Position numbers and translations under genes: made by a program
Part shown: positions 45,892 through 56,825 of the stretch, one piece after another
Layout: the number at the start of each line of letters is the position of its first letter
How positions within the stretch are numbered: position 1 is the stretch's first letter
Notes under the pieces: model-generated
The model's database searches: none
What the model saw: the letters and a program-made list of their open reading frames with translations, nothing else
What the model was told of the DNA's origin: nothing
Assembly (NCBI GenBank): GCA_015501585.1
Contig: JADNRY010000176.1
Location: 62,001 to 126,000, forward strand
Direction of reading: 5' to 3'
DNA from: Rhodocollybia butyracea
Lineage: Eukaryota; Basidiomycota; Agaricomycetes; Agaricales; Omphalotaceae
DNA length: 64,000 nt

Positions 45892-46879
45892 TGTTTGAAA
45901 TGGTGGTTGGGTCTGAGTCTCTCTAGATATCAGCGTCGTATCTTAAGTAACTTACGTGCTGCCCCCCTGGCACCATTTGACCACTCGACATTCTCGCCTT
46001 GCTCTCGGTATATTAAAGCATGTACAAAAGTGGCAATCAATCTGTCAATCACGAAAAAGAAGTAGGCCTGCAGAAGTACCTCATGCCCTTCCCTTTGAAG
46101 AGAATGACCTTCACTTCAGCGACTCCGATAAGTGATTGGTTTTTTTGAGGACTCGCAAAATTTCAGTTCTTTATAGCTGTTCAGCGAGCCCAGAAAATTG
46201 AATAACAGTTCCATTGACCCGAATAATGCATGATAGACCTTTGATTTGGTCCCACTTTCATTCATAGACCGAAGGGAAGAGAGGGTCTCGTGAACCTTGT
46301 TCCTGTTTCTTCAGATATTTCTCACACTGATTGGAGGAGGCTGTCGGCGATAACGTTCGTTCCTACACCTTCCAACGAAGTTACCAATGTATATGAAGGG
46401 TCTCCTCTATAGTACGAAAGACATTGATCACTAGTCTCTTCTTAGTCTTCAAGTATATTATTAGCTTAGGTATCACATGTATCCTGTAGTGTAGTAAACC
46501 GCCCCGGCACTTAGGGCAACGATCTACAGCAGTTCCCATCGGGCAGACTGCGCGTCAGCTTACGCTGCCGGATCCGGCGTTCTGGCAGTATCTGGACCAT
46601 GCCGTGTAATAAACTTCCTTCCTTTCAACCACTAGCATCAAATAAGCGCCAAACCTTAAACGAGCTTAACCTCGAGTGAAAATGGTACAAGCATAACTCT
46701 GAGAGCAACAAGAATAGGCCTAGCGCCTTGCGCAAAGCCAAAAATATAAAAGTCTTGTAAAACAGGCGTATTCTGCTTGTGTTTCTGCACGGGTTATATC
46801 ATTATTATGATACGAAATTTCCTGATTCTTCAGATATCTGATACTTCACACACCGATTGGATGACGCTGTCGGCGATAG
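45892..46879. other. Intergenic region
   Basis: Promoter side of the epoxide hydrolase, then unremarkable sequence. CCGAAGGGAAGAGAGGGTCTCG near 46268 resembles 8649-8669, a small dispersed repeat. No gene seen. Confidence 0.4.
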
Positions 46880-48180
46880 AACTTGAAGAAACAAGCACAA
46901 CTGACCCGGCTGGCACAATCTCACGGTCCTTTGATAACTGGAACAGTCGACGAATCTTCGCTGGTATCTTTCGTGTTTTATTCATATCTTGTTTTTGACG
47001 TACAATTTACAGATCCGGCAACTGCCGGATACTTCCCAACTCTCAACATACTGATCCTATCCGAGCATTCGACGTCTCTACTCTATCCGCACAGATGAGT
47101 TTCTAGCTATCTGGTGGAATTGGCTGCAAAGTACGTGGCTATTTCGAAGGCATTGCATGAATACTCAAGCTCAAGCACAAGAGTCTAGGAATCATTATAG
47201 CGTTCTACCGTCAGAGCGTCAGCAGAAGCGTCAAACATCTGGAACCATCAGCAGATACACCGCCGTATTGGAGGGACTGGGAACCGTGAAGTCGTCGTGG
47301 TGGCGTACGGAGGTATTGAAGCTTGAAAGCTTGAAGCTTTGAAGCTTCAGAAGCCTAGGGTACTCAGGCAGGCCATAGTGGCCGTGTCAAGCAGAGTTGG
47401 TGCGTGTAACACACCTCTATCCAAGGAACATCCTACAACATCGACCTTTTTAGAGGTCGCAAATACGCTCTATTCAATTCGTCTGCCCAATGTCACGCTC
47501 CTCAAGCCTCAGATGCCGCCTCCGCCCAGTTGTCCGTACGCTCGTGTTACTCCCTGCCTGCGCAGTAATTACCGGTTACCCTCCGTACTGTATACTCCAC
47601 CAACTCGCACTGGATACCGGGAAGCTAGATGCACGCTCTTCCTCCTCTTCTGACTGATTCTCGCGATGTGCCACCATGACAACAACGGACGCCGCCAACT
47701 GGTCCTGCCCGGCGGTCCTCCATTATGGCTTTACCGACTACTGTTTCCCCTCGTTTAAAATTTGCGATTCCCTCTAGATTACCGTCAGTAAACGACGAGA
47801 ACAACGGGTGACGCCGACTAGTTCTGGGGCCGGCGGTCCCTTTAGTCGCTGTTTCCCCTCCTCGTGTTCAAAAAACGCAATTCCTTCTAGATTGCTGTCA
47901 GTAACGAATGTTCATCGCGTCCATCTCTCTTCCCTTTTGCTTACAGTTGTGATCTCCCGCAGATCGTACCTATACTCGAACACAGTGGCCAGCATATGAA
48001 GTTAGCCCCGAGACCTGGAGAAGATAAAGGGTACCGTTCCTGTACGTGAAACAGCGTTTTTATGTGTCTGTGATTCCGATATTGTCGACTCGCGCTGTTG
48101 TTTTGGTTCTTACTAGCCCGTGTAGAAGCACTTACTTCACTGTTGCGAAGAAATATTAATCTTGATTTTACGCTACAACC
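46880..48180 (+). repeat. Decayed-gene block, copy B
   Basis: Second copy of the block described at 42080. It retains a readable stretch AGYFPTLNILILSEHSTS downstream of an acceptor-like TTTACAG. A run of nested GAAGCTT repeats lies at 47318-47350. It is followed directly by the intact type-1 hydrophobin. Confidence 0.6.
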
Positions 48181-48318
48181 CAAAAGCCCAACTACAAAAT
48201 GAGATATTTGATATGCATAGACAACCAGCTTTCAGCCGCAGAGTTGCGCTAGTCACACGCAAAGTGCTAAAATGAAACGAGTGGTTTCCAGGCTTGGCAG
48301 TACCTCGATGCGACGCAC

Positions 48319-48763
48319 TCAGAGAGTGACAGGAGCACAGCCGACGGAGATGAGACCACCTGAAAAGCTTCGGTAAGTAATGCAGTTATAGAATCAGGAG
48401 GATGCTTCAAATCACCGTTCGAGTTGTCCTCACAGCAGACAGTTTGCGCAGAGCTATACGCACAGCTCGTGAGCAACGTGAGTATATACGATTTTAAATG
48501 GCCTACCAGGTGCCACCGCCAGCAACGTTAATGCCAGAGCAGGTAAGACCGATCTCGCCAGTCACAGCGCCCAAAACGATGCCAAGGGCACCCGCGAGCA
48601 GGCTGGTGAGGAGGTTGGATTGAGCTGCGGCGACAGACTGGGTGCTCTGGCAGCACTGAATGGAACCAGTGGAGCAGGTACTGGAGGGCGCATTGCGAGG
48701 AGCGGGGGTAGCTACGGCAAGAGTAGCGAGAGCGGCGGCAACAAAGGAGAGTTTGAACTGCAT
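48319..48763 (-). CDS. Class I hydrophobin, type 1 (intact)
   Basis: Three exons: exon 1 from ATG 48763 (MQFKLSFVAAALATLAVATP, a signal peptide) to GGGT; an intron with GTAGGC donor; a short exon with CSAQTVCCEDNSN; an intron; and the last exon GGLISVGCAPVTL-stop (48319-48321). The eight cysteines fall in the hydrophobin pattern C-CC-C-C-CC-C (TCSTG, QCC, LTCS, GGTC, VCC, VGC). The protein is about 111 aa, normal for the family. Secreted hydrophobins assemble into amphipathic films on aerial hyphae and spores. A TATAAA lies about 80 bp upstream. It is the only intact type-1 copy in the array. Type 1 is distinguished by GSIQCCQSTQSVAAAQ. Confidence 0.95.
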
Positions 48764-48842
48764 AGTAAGGAGTGGTGAAGAGTACTTGAACGACGTCTGG
48801 TGGTTGTTCGAGTGGGGAACTCCCACAAACTTTGGGCTGGCC

Positions 48843-48848
48843 TTTATA
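48843..48848 (-). promoter_or_regulatory. TATA box of the type-1 hydrophobin
   Basis: Minus strand TATAAA, about 80 bp before ATG 48763, in a context conserved in the other hydrophobin promoters. Confidence 0.6.
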
Positions 48849-48904
48849 CCCTTTCCAGGTGCTCATATGTTTGTGGGTGTGTGTTTACGCTTGGCTCTCT
48901 CGCT

Positions 48905-49130
48905 TTCCTTTCGACACTTGTAGGTCACAGAACGACTATGCATTCAAGTTGAATTCTAACGTGTTGTGCCTCAGTGGCACTTTTTAACCTTACTCTTGCC
49001 TTACTCGCTCTCTCTCTTTCTTTTCGACACTTGTGAGTCACAGAATAACTATGTATGCATCCTTGAATTCCAACGTACTGTGCCTCAGTGGCGCTTTTTG
49101 AGGGCACCCTTACTCGGAAAGTGTATAGAT
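48905..49130. repeat. Two tandem copies of an upstream hydrophobin repeat
   Basis: TTTCGACACTTGTAGGTCACAG... and again TTTCGACACTTGTGAGTCACAG..., about 113 bp apart, each ending GTGCCTCAGTGGC. The same pair is at about 54045-54260, and a single degraded copy at about 56950-57020. Confidence 0.65.
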
Positions 49131-49149
49131 TTTCGATTCCGTTACGAAG

Positions 49150-50000
49150 ATGTGGTTTGAACATTCGAATAGTAAGTATTTTAAGCGAATAGAAGAACCT
49201 CAGGATTTTGGGGGATCGGCTGGGAAAGGCATGTATATGTACGAAGGAATTATCCAGCCCTATCAGTATTAGACACATATGTTAAAACTTGAAGGCTCCG
49301 GCTACCACGAGATCGGTTCGGTGAGGTTAATAGTACGGGCTTCAGCTATATACCTTCTGACAATCGAGGATTCAGACTGCAGCTCCTTATTGCCGGTTTC
49401 AAAAGTCTGTGTAAAACGATGACATTGGCCGTTTTTTGCCAAGCATTAAAGGCTTCCGCTTGGTCTTCCAATGTGCGAGCCTTGTACGAGCCTTTACATT
49501 GTTCAATCCTACTTCGAGCCGTAAGGACGGATATTGATTATGACGGAAAGACAGCTCGACAGCCTTGGCATATAAGTCGAAGAAGAAAAGAATACAGACC
49601 CCTCGGGGACTGGGGAAGAGATCTAGACATTTTTCCCATAGACAACAACTTTCAACGCCAGCTTCGACCGGGTTTATTATTCGCCACCGCGACCGAATCG
49701 CTACACTGGCGATTGTGGAAGAAAAATGTACGATAACAACTTCCGCATTGGCGATGTCAAAGCATGCCTTACGAGCGTCGATCCTCATGTAATTTCTTAT
49801 CTTATGAACTTCAATATTTCTCTGCAAAATCCATTTTTTGGGGTATAGTGTACTAAAGAAGCCATGCGGGCCCGTTACGAGACAAGATGTAGATTGAGAT
49901 GGTAGACGAATGAGGGACTGGTGACAAGTAGTGCTCGATGAATGAATGACTAGGAGTCGAGACGAGTAAATGCAAAGAAGCAGTGATTGTGCTGGCGACC
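49150..50000. repeat. Conserved spacer between type-1 and type-2 hydrophobins (copy 1)
   Basis: Very similar to 54290-55150 and, less so, to 57170-57890 (ATGACATTGGCCGTTTTTTG; TTATGACGGAAAGACAGCTCG). It carries open frames in both directions (142 aa minus at 49399-49827, 105 aa plus at 49419-49736), but these change frame in the other copies, so I do not call a gene. Confidence 0.6.
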
Positions 50001-50007
50001 GCTACGT

Positions 50008-50459
50008 TCAGAGAGTAACGGGAGCACACCCCACGGAGATGAGGCCGCCTACGGAATTCCAGTCAGTGAAACAGTATTCAAATCACGAAAATGGTCTAAA
50101 TTACCCGTAGCGTTGTTTTCACAGCAGACAGTCTGGGCAGAGCTACAAAGGCAATGATGAGTGGTAAGCATGGGCGGGTATATATATTTTGCCTACCAAG
50201 TGCCACCTCCAGCAACGTTAACGGGGGAGCAAGTCGACCCGACAAGGCCGATTACATTTTGGAGGTTGATACCAAGGAGCCCTGCGACCAGGTTGGTGAC
50301 GGGGTCGTTGTAGGCTGCTGCGGCAGTCTGGGTGCTTTTGCAGCATTGGATGGGACCGGTGGAGCAGGTGCTGGAGGATCCACCGTGGCCTCGAGGGGTG
50401 GGGGTAGCTACGGCAAGAGTAGCGAGAGCGGCGGCGACAAAGGTAAGCTTAAACTGCAT
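50008..50459 (-). CDS. Class I hydrophobin, type 2 (intact)
   Basis: ATG at 50459, signal peptide MQFKLTFVAAALATLAVATP, then TPRGHGGSSSTCSTGPIQCC and central NLVAGLLGINLQNVIGLVG. It has the same three-exon structure as the type-1 gene: GGGTC / SAQTVCCENNATG / GGLISVGCAPVTL with stop at 50008-50010. All eight Cys are present. The GHGGSSS insertion before the first Cys is unique in the array. Type-2 copies differ from type 1 by GPIQCC and by the less conserved central loop, which is the usual variable region between CC and C. Confidence 0.95.
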
Positions 50460-50538
50460 ATTGAGTAGTGGTGAAAAGTATCTGAACGATGGGTGCTGTG
50501 TGTTTGAGTGAGGGACTCATACCGGTCTTGGGTTGGTT

Positions 50539-50544
50539 CTTATA
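50539..50544 (-). promoter_or_regulatory. TATA-like box of type-2 hydrophobin at 50008
   Basis: Minus strand AGTATAAG about 80 bp before the ATG, shared with the type-2 copies at 55170 and 57912. Confidence 0.55.
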
Positions 50545-50621
50545 CTATTTCCAAGTGCCATAATCCTTGTTTATGTTGACTATCCGATCGTTTCGACATA
50601 TGTTACGAGGCTCCGAATACT

Positions 50622-51206
50622 GGAGGTATTGGTCGATCCGTCCCACTCAGATGCCCATCAAACCCTGAAAGCACATCAAAGTCACGGTAAAGGCGCTGAA
50701 TCCGGGCAGGTTCTCGGTCTGAGCCTCTGCGTCTAGCCATGTCCATCACCGGGCGCTTTGGACAAATGCAGCATCAGCCCACCCCAAATTCAATATTTCA
50801 GACTTGTAAGTACCGCAGTAGGTCACAATGGAGTATTTTGTGGTGTGCATAAGCGTGCATATTTTGCACTTCCTCATATCTGCCCCTCAGCTCAACCTCA
50901 GCTGATAAAAATCAAGTTGTTTAAGTTTCAAAATAGTAATATATCAAACATTCAGGGAACTTGCTACAAAGAATTGCAGAAAAATCAAGAAGATTCAAAA
51001 GCCTAACCTGAGCGTATTTTTGTTTCTGTGACTTGGCTGTTTACACTCAACTATATACTGTTCATCGTTCATCACTTGCGAGAGTGTCTTGTTCAATACA
51101 AAACATGCTACCGAAATTTACTGACAGGCCGGTCATTCCATTGTCACTTTTGGTCTCTCGCAAGGATAACATAAGGATCGAGTTGGACGGATCGAACCCG
51201 TACTCC
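50622..51206. mobile_element. 585-bp hAT-like non-autonomous element with empty-site proof
   Basis: Flanked by a perfect 8-bp duplication CGAATACT (50614-50621 and 51207-51214). The ends are imperfect inverted repeats of about 22 bp (GGAG......TCGATCCGTCC at the left; the right end reads the same in reverse complement). The homologous site near the next type-2 hydrophobin (about 55768) has a single CGAATACT with no insert. No transposase. The 82-aa frame inside has no recognised domain. Confidence 0.85.
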
Positions 51207-51404
51207 CGAATACTGTTCTACTTACCTCAGTGTCAGAATTTTGGATGTCCTACAAGGACGGCACATACATTTTGCCGTGCAGCGGATGAGGCTCAATATG
51301 CATAATGCCTTTACCTCCAAGGGGTCCGAGGCTCAGAAAAAATAGACACGTACCTTCATTAATATTCCCATTGATTGCCATTTAACGGCCCCACAACTAA
51401 TGGC

Positions 51405-51905
51405 GTTGGTGAGTTTTGGGTGAGTTCTTGCTCTGAGTAAGAAGTGAAAGTGAGACCCTACCAGTTGCGGCGTCAATTCGAATGAGCTTTTTCGGGACAT
51501 GGGAGACGATACAAGTTGACATGTTGCGAGTGGTAGCGCATTTGCAAGAGTGAAGAACATGATTGCTGGTACACTGTAACGGCTACGGAATTGGCGCCGC
51601 TTTGGTTATTATCAATAGCGCTTATTATGTAATCTTGAGTTCCTTTCCTTCCTGCCACTTCGTGTGTACTCTCAATAGAATTGGGTTGTGTGCACTTGGT
51701 GGGATTTAAGGACTCTTTTAGCTGCTATCAGCTAAGCTTTCAGCCTTACCCGCTCTTATCTTGCTATATCAGCTAGCCCGCTCTCAGCCCCTTTGCCTCA
51801 CAGCCCAGGGGCTTTACATACACCGTAGCAAATAGCTTGAATAGCATAAGTATATCCTAAATCTCTAGTCTGAAAAGGAACACTTTAGGACTACCAATTA
51901 TCTGA
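51405..51905. repeat. Duplicated block, copy 2 (left part)
   Basis: Counterpart of 38945-39155, interrupted by the solo LTR at 51575-51818. Confidence 0.75.
51575..51818. repeat. 244-bp solo LTR with empty-site proof
   Basis: Starts TGTAACGGCTACGG and ends GGGGCTTTACA, flanked by the 5-bp duplication TACAC (51570-51574, 51819-51823). The paralogous copy at 39080 has one TACAC without the insert. No internal coding sequence. Confidence 0.85.
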
Positions 51906-51931
51906 TAATGTGGCCACAAACCTGAATGCCC

Positions 51932-52322
51932 TCACTCTTGATCCATCATATAGTACCAACGCGGCCAGGTCTTGATCTCGAGTACCTTTTGAAACTGCTT
52001 GACGATTTCAACAGTAAGCTGTTTTGGCCCAGGCCGCCTCGGGTTACCAAGTTGTCCAAAAGAATGCGAAAAATTATCGAATAACGATACAACTCTTCCA
52101 ATGTCGCCATCCCGGGTGGAGTAAACAGTTGCCATTCTTGAGAGTGCCCATGGTAGTTCTTTGGCTCGACCTATGAAAGTTGTAGAGGCGACATCGCCAT
52201 ACGTAGCATGCGCAAACCATTCTGCTGGCATTTCATCGTTGGGATAAAGTTTTTCATAGTATATCTTGCACAATAGACTGCATCATCGGGGATTAAGAAT
52301 CCGAAACACATTCTAGGTGCCA
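51932..52322 (-). pseudogene. Decayed copy of a small hypothetical gene (copy 2)
   Basis: ATG near 52322 reads MAPRMCFGFLIPDD and then loses frame compared with copy 1. From about 52273 the frame is open: YYEKLYPNDEMPAEWF, GRAKELPWALSRMATVY, GRVVSLFDNFSHSFGQLG, and the end PRWYYMMDQE with stop at 51932. The protein is not recognised. One indel separates it from an intact gene of about 130 aa. Confidence 0.55.
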
Positions 52323-52509
52323 TGGCTTAGGAATCTAGAGCAAAAGAGTTTGCGCGTTGAGCGTTCCAATATCACAAGGCTTACACGGGTGCTCGCAAGA
52401 GGTCAACGGGGGCCGATCGGCGACAGGACCTGGATCACGCTTTTTGCACATGAGCGCTCCTAGTGACTAGTCACATGATTACACTCGTGAGTAATGTTTG
52501 CTCAAGCCT

Positions 52510-53740
52510 CAAACATGACCATTCTGATTCGTGGACTTGAAGAAACACATACAACTGGCACGGGCGGTCGGCATTCGCATGGTCGCCTCTTTGTGATACT
52601 GGAACAGTCGACGAATCTTCCTGGCTTTAGTGTGTAGCGCGCGTAACTTTCGTGTTTTATTCATATCTATGTTTTGACTTACAAATATCTTTTCTTTACA
52701 GATGTGGCAGCTGCTGGATATCGGATACTCCACAATTCTCAACATACTGATCTCATCCGAGCATTCTGCGTCTCGACTCTAACCGCGTTCAGACGAGTCT
52801 ATAGCTATCTGGTGGATTGGCTGCAAAGTACGTGACTGTCTCGAAGCTTTTGCACGAATAGTATACTCAAACATCCTTTTTAGGTCTCTATAAGTCAAGA
52901 GTCTAAGAAGCATTATCTCCCGTCAGCAGAAGCACCAAACTCGACAAAATGACTTCTGTCATCTGGGAGATACGACGTCACGCGTCACGCGTTATATTGG
53001 ATATGAGAGGGACTGGAAACCGTAAAGTCGTCGCGCTGGCGTACGGTGATAGTGAAGCCTAATGTACTCTTGCATACCAGAGCGGCCGTGTCAAGCGGAG
53101 CTGGTGCGTTAGCCAAGGAACATCATACAACATTGACCCTTTTAACCCGTGCCAATGCTCTGACAAGTTCTAGGCCCCGGTCAATTCGTCTACCCAATCC
53201 TCAAGGCCTCAGATGCCGCCTCCGCCTAGTTTTCCGCACGCTCGTGTTATTCCCATGCCTGCTCAGTAATTACCGTCCGTACTGTATGCTCCGCCAGCCC
53301 GCACTGGATACCGGGAAGCTGGATGCACGCTCTTCTTCCTCCTCTTCTGACTGACTCTCGTGATAGGCCACCACGATAATAACGGGCGCCGCCGACTGGT
53401 TCTACTCCTGGCGGTCCTCCTGGTATGGCTTTACTGATTACTGCTTCCCTCCTCGTGCTCAAAACGCGATCCCCTCTAAGTCACCGTCAGTAACGAATGT
53501 TTCTATATCCATCTCATTTGCTTACAACCGTCATCCTTTGCAGATCGTGTATCCGAACACGGGAGACCAGCGTACGAAGTTACCCCGTTTATCCCGTGAG
53601 ACTTGGGGAGGATAAGGGGAACCGTTCCTATACGTGAAACAACGTTTTTCTGTGTCTGTGGTTCCGATATTGTCGACTCGCGTTGTTGTTGGCTCTTACT
53701 AACCTGTGTAGAAGAACTTAAGTCCACTGTTACGAAGAAA
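52510..53740 (+). repeat. Decayed-gene block, copy C
   Basis: Third copy of the block described at 42080, with the same GGAACAGTCGACGAATCTTC and CAGATGCCGCCTCC motifs and the same downstream junction to a type-1 hydrophobin. Confidence 0.6.
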
Positions 53741-53748
53741 TACTATTC

Positions 53749-53929
53749 TCGCCAGTCACAGCGCCCAAAAAGATGCCAAGGGCACCCGCGAGCAGGCTGG
53801 TGAGGGGTTGGATTGAGCTGCAGCGACAGACTGGGTGCTTGGGAGGGTTCACTGCGAAGAGCGGGGAGTGGGGGTAGTTACGGCAAGAGTAGCGAGAGCG
53901 GTGGCAGCAAAGGTGAGTTTAAAGTGCAT
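53749..53929 (-). pseudogene. Truncated type-1 hydrophobin
   Basis: ATG at 53929 and a readable signal peptide (HFKLTFAATALATLAVTTP) are followed by loss of the first Cys motifs. Exons 2 and 3 are absent: at about 53742-53749 the sequence jumps from block C into the middle of exon 1. Compared with the intact copy this is a deletion of roughly 400 bp. Confidence 0.85.
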
Positions 53930-54044
53930 AGTAGTGGTAAGGAGTTCTTGAACGACGGCTGTTGGCTGTTCGAGTGGGGAGCTCCCACACTTTCGACTAG
54001 TTTTTCCCAGCGCAAGCGTATTCCGGGCGTAGCTCACTCTCTTT

Positions 54045-54260
54045 CTTTTCGACATCATGTAGGTCACAGAATGGCTATGCATACTTGAATTCTAACGTGT
54101 TGCGCCTCAGTGGCGCTTTTTGAGGGTACCCTTACTCTTGCCTTACTCGCTCTCTCTCTCTTTCTTTTCGACACTTGTGGGTCACAGATCAACTATGCTT
54201 CCTTGAATTCCAACGTATTGTGCCTCAGTGGCGCTTTTTGAGGGTACCCTTATGTACTCG
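54045..54260. repeat. Two tandem copies of the upstream hydrophobin repeat
   Basis: Same pair as at 48905-49130, here about 125 bp apart, with GTGGCGCTTTTTGAGGGTAC in both. Confidence 0.65.
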
Positions 54261-54289
54261 GAAAGTGTATAGATTCTCGATTCCGTTAC

Positions 54290-55150
54290 GAAGATGTGGC
54301 TTGAACATTCGAATAGCAAGTATCTGAAGGGAATAGAAGAACCTCAGGATTTTCGGGGATCAGGGGCAAAGCATGCGTATGCACTCGGAAGGAATTATCC
54401 AACCCTATCATTATTAGACACATGCTAAAACTTGAAGCTTGAAGACACAGGCTAGCACGAGATGAATTCGGTCAGGGTAATAATCCACGGGCTTCAGCTG
54501 TCTACCTTCTGACAATCGAGGATTCAGACTGCAGCTACGTACTTATTGCCGTTTTCAAAAGTCTGTGGAAAACGATGACATTGGCCGTTTTTTGCCAAGC
54601 ATTAAAGGCTTCCGCTTGGTCTTCCAATGTGCGAGCCTTGTACGAGCCTTTACATTGTTCAATCATACTTCGAGTCGTAAGGACGGATATTGATTATGAC
54701 AGAAAGACAGCTCGATGGCCTTGGCATAAAGTCGAAGAAGAAAACGAATACAGGCCCCTCCGGGTGGGGAAGAGATCTAGATATCTTTCCGATCGACAAC
54801 AACTTTTCAACGCCAGCTTCGGCCGCGTTTATTATTCGCCACCGCGACCGCATCGTTACACTGGCGATTGTGGAAAAAAAAATGTATGACAACAACTTCC
54901 CCATTGGCGGTGTCAAAGCATGCCTTACGAGTGTCGATCTTTACGTAATTTCTTATCTTATGCACTTCAATATTTCTCCCCAAAATCCATTTTTTGCGGT
55001 ATATTATACTAAAGAAGCTATGCGGGCCCGTTATGAGACAAGATGTAAATTGAGATGGTAGACGAATGAGGGACCGAAGACAAGTAATGCTAGATGAATG
55101 AATGGCTAGGAGTCGAGACAAGTAATGCAACGAAACAGTGATTGTGCTGG
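54290..55150. repeat. Conserved spacer (copy 2)
   Basis: Counterpart of 49150-50000. No gene called. Confidence 0.6.
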
Positions 55151-55169
55151 CACAGCTAGACCGCTACAC

Positions 55170-55614
55170 TCAGAGGGTAACGGGAATACACCCCACGGAG
55201 ATGAGGCCGCCTGTAGAAGTTCAGTCAGTGAAGCTATTCAAATCACGAATATGGTCTAAATCACCCGTAGCGTTGTTTTCACAGCAGACAGTTTGAGCGG
55301 AGCTATCAAAAGCAATGATGAGTATCAAGCATGAGCGGGGATATATATATGGCTTACCAAGTGCCACCTCCAGCAACATTAAGAGGGGAGCAAGTCGACC
55401 CGACAAGGCCGGTTACAGCGCCGAGGACAATACCAGCGAGCCCAGCGTTCAAGAGGGTCGTGGGGTTGGCAAGAGCTTGAACAAGACTCTGGGTGTTCTG
55501 GCAGCACTGAATGGGACCAGTGGAGCAGGTGCTGGAGGGTCCACCTCGAGGGGTGGGGGTAGCTACGGCAAGAGTAGCGAGAGCGGCGGCGACAAAGGTA
55601 AGCTTAAACTGCAT
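55170..55614 (-). CDS. Class I hydrophobin, type 2 (intact)
   Basis: ATG at 55614, signal peptide as in the copy at 50008, then PRGGPSSTCSTGPIQCCQ. The central loop LVQALANPTTLLNAGLAG is the most divergent of the type-2 copies. Exons are GGGTC / SAQTVCCENNATG / GGLISVGCIPVTL, stop at 55170-55172. All eight Cys are in place. The last exon has IPVTL instead of APVTL. Introns use GTAAGC and GTGATT/GTAATT donors as in its sisters. Confidence 0.95.
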
Positions 55615-55693
55615 ATCGAGTAGTGGTGAAAAGTATCTGAAAGGTGGCTGCTGTGTGTTCGAGTGAGGGACTCATACCGGCCTTGGGCTAGCT

Positions 55694-55699
55694 CTTATA
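55694..55699 (-). promoter_or_regulatory. TATA-like box of type-2 hydrophobin at 55170
   Basis: AGTATAAG on the minus strand, about 80 bp upstream of ATG 55614. Confidence 0.55.
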
Positions 55700-55969
55700 C
55701 TATTTCCAAGTGCCAAGTAATCTTTGTTTATGTTGATTATCTCGTTTCGACATATGTTACGAGGAGGCTCCGAATACTGCTCTACTTACCTCAGTGTCAG
55801 ATTTTTGGATGTCATACAAGAATGAGGCTCAATATACATAATGCTTTCATCTCATTCCGAAAGCTACGTCTTCGAATATCCGAGTCAGGGTTAGAGAAGT
55901 CACTCTGGTGCCTGTTAGTCGTATCTGTCCTTTGCGGCGCTGCACTGATGCCGTAGTAGCCTCGTTAAA

Positions 55970-56085
55970 TCTGTCTCCGCTCCTCAGCGCCGACTGAGAT
56001 TGTGCACCCAGACTGGCTATCTATGCCGACTTGCTCGCCCGGGGCTCGTAGACTGACTACGTTGGGTTGTTTATGTCGAGTATAT
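55970..56085. repeat. Dispersed repeat R, copy 1
   Basis: ACTGAGATTGTGCACCCAGACTGG...GACTTGCTCGCCCG. Further copies at 58735-58910 and 63590-63760. Confidence 0.6.
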
Positions 56086-56429
56086 TACCCGAACACGGTA
56101 GACCAGCATACAACGGTACGCGTTATCTCGTGAGACTTGGAGAGGATAAGGGGGTATCGTTCCTGTATACTAAATGAAAGAGCGTTCTTCTGTGTCTGTA
56201 GTTCCGATATTGTTGACTCGCGCTATTGTTTTTGGTTCTTACTAGCTCATGGCGAAGCACTTATCTTCACCGTTGCGAAAAAATATTCATTCTAATTCGA
56301 CCTAAAAGCCAAACTACAGAATGAGATGTTTGATATGCATAGACAACCAATCTTCAGCTGCAGAGTTTCGCTGGTCAGAGCCAAGCTAAGATGTGCGAGT
56401 GGTTGCCGGAAATAGCAGTAAGTACCTGG

Positions 56430-56825
56430 ATGCGACGCCCTCAGACAGAGAGTGACGGGAGCACGCCTCAAGCACTGTGAGGATAAAGTTTGACATTGCC
56501 CAGGGCGATGCTAAGGAGCCCCTGCCAGACTGGGCGCTTTTGCAGCACTGAACAGTGAATGGAACCCGTGGTGCAGCAGGGACTGGAGGGCTCAGTGGGA
56601 GCAAGTAAGCCCGATAAGGCAAACTACCTCGCCAAGGACGATGCCAAAGAGCACAGGGAGCAGGCTGGCGAGGAGGTTGAATTGAGCTGTAGCGACGGAC
56701 TGGGTGCTCTGGCAGAACCGAATGGAACCCGTGGAGCAGGTGCTGGAGGTCTCATTGGGACGAGCGGGGGTGGCTACCGCAAGAATAGCGAGAGCGGCGG
56801 CAACAAAGGTGAGTTTGAACCGCAT
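56430..56825 (-). pseudogene. Composite dead hydrophobin made of two type-1 copies
   Basis: ATG at 56825 starts a readable type-1 exon (RFKLTFVAAALAILAVATP), but the CC pair has become FC (IRFCQ) and the frame stops after LTCSH at 56592. Immediately beyond lies a second, older piece with QCCKSAQS that continues into GNVKLYPHSA-like remnants of the final exon. Exon 2 with VCC is missing. It looks like an unequal-crossover product. Confidence 0.75.

Noticed and set aside
49399..49827. 142-aa minus-strand frame in the hydrophobin spacer
   Set aside because: The homologous spacers at 54290-55150 and 57170-57890 break this frame, so it is not under coding constraint.
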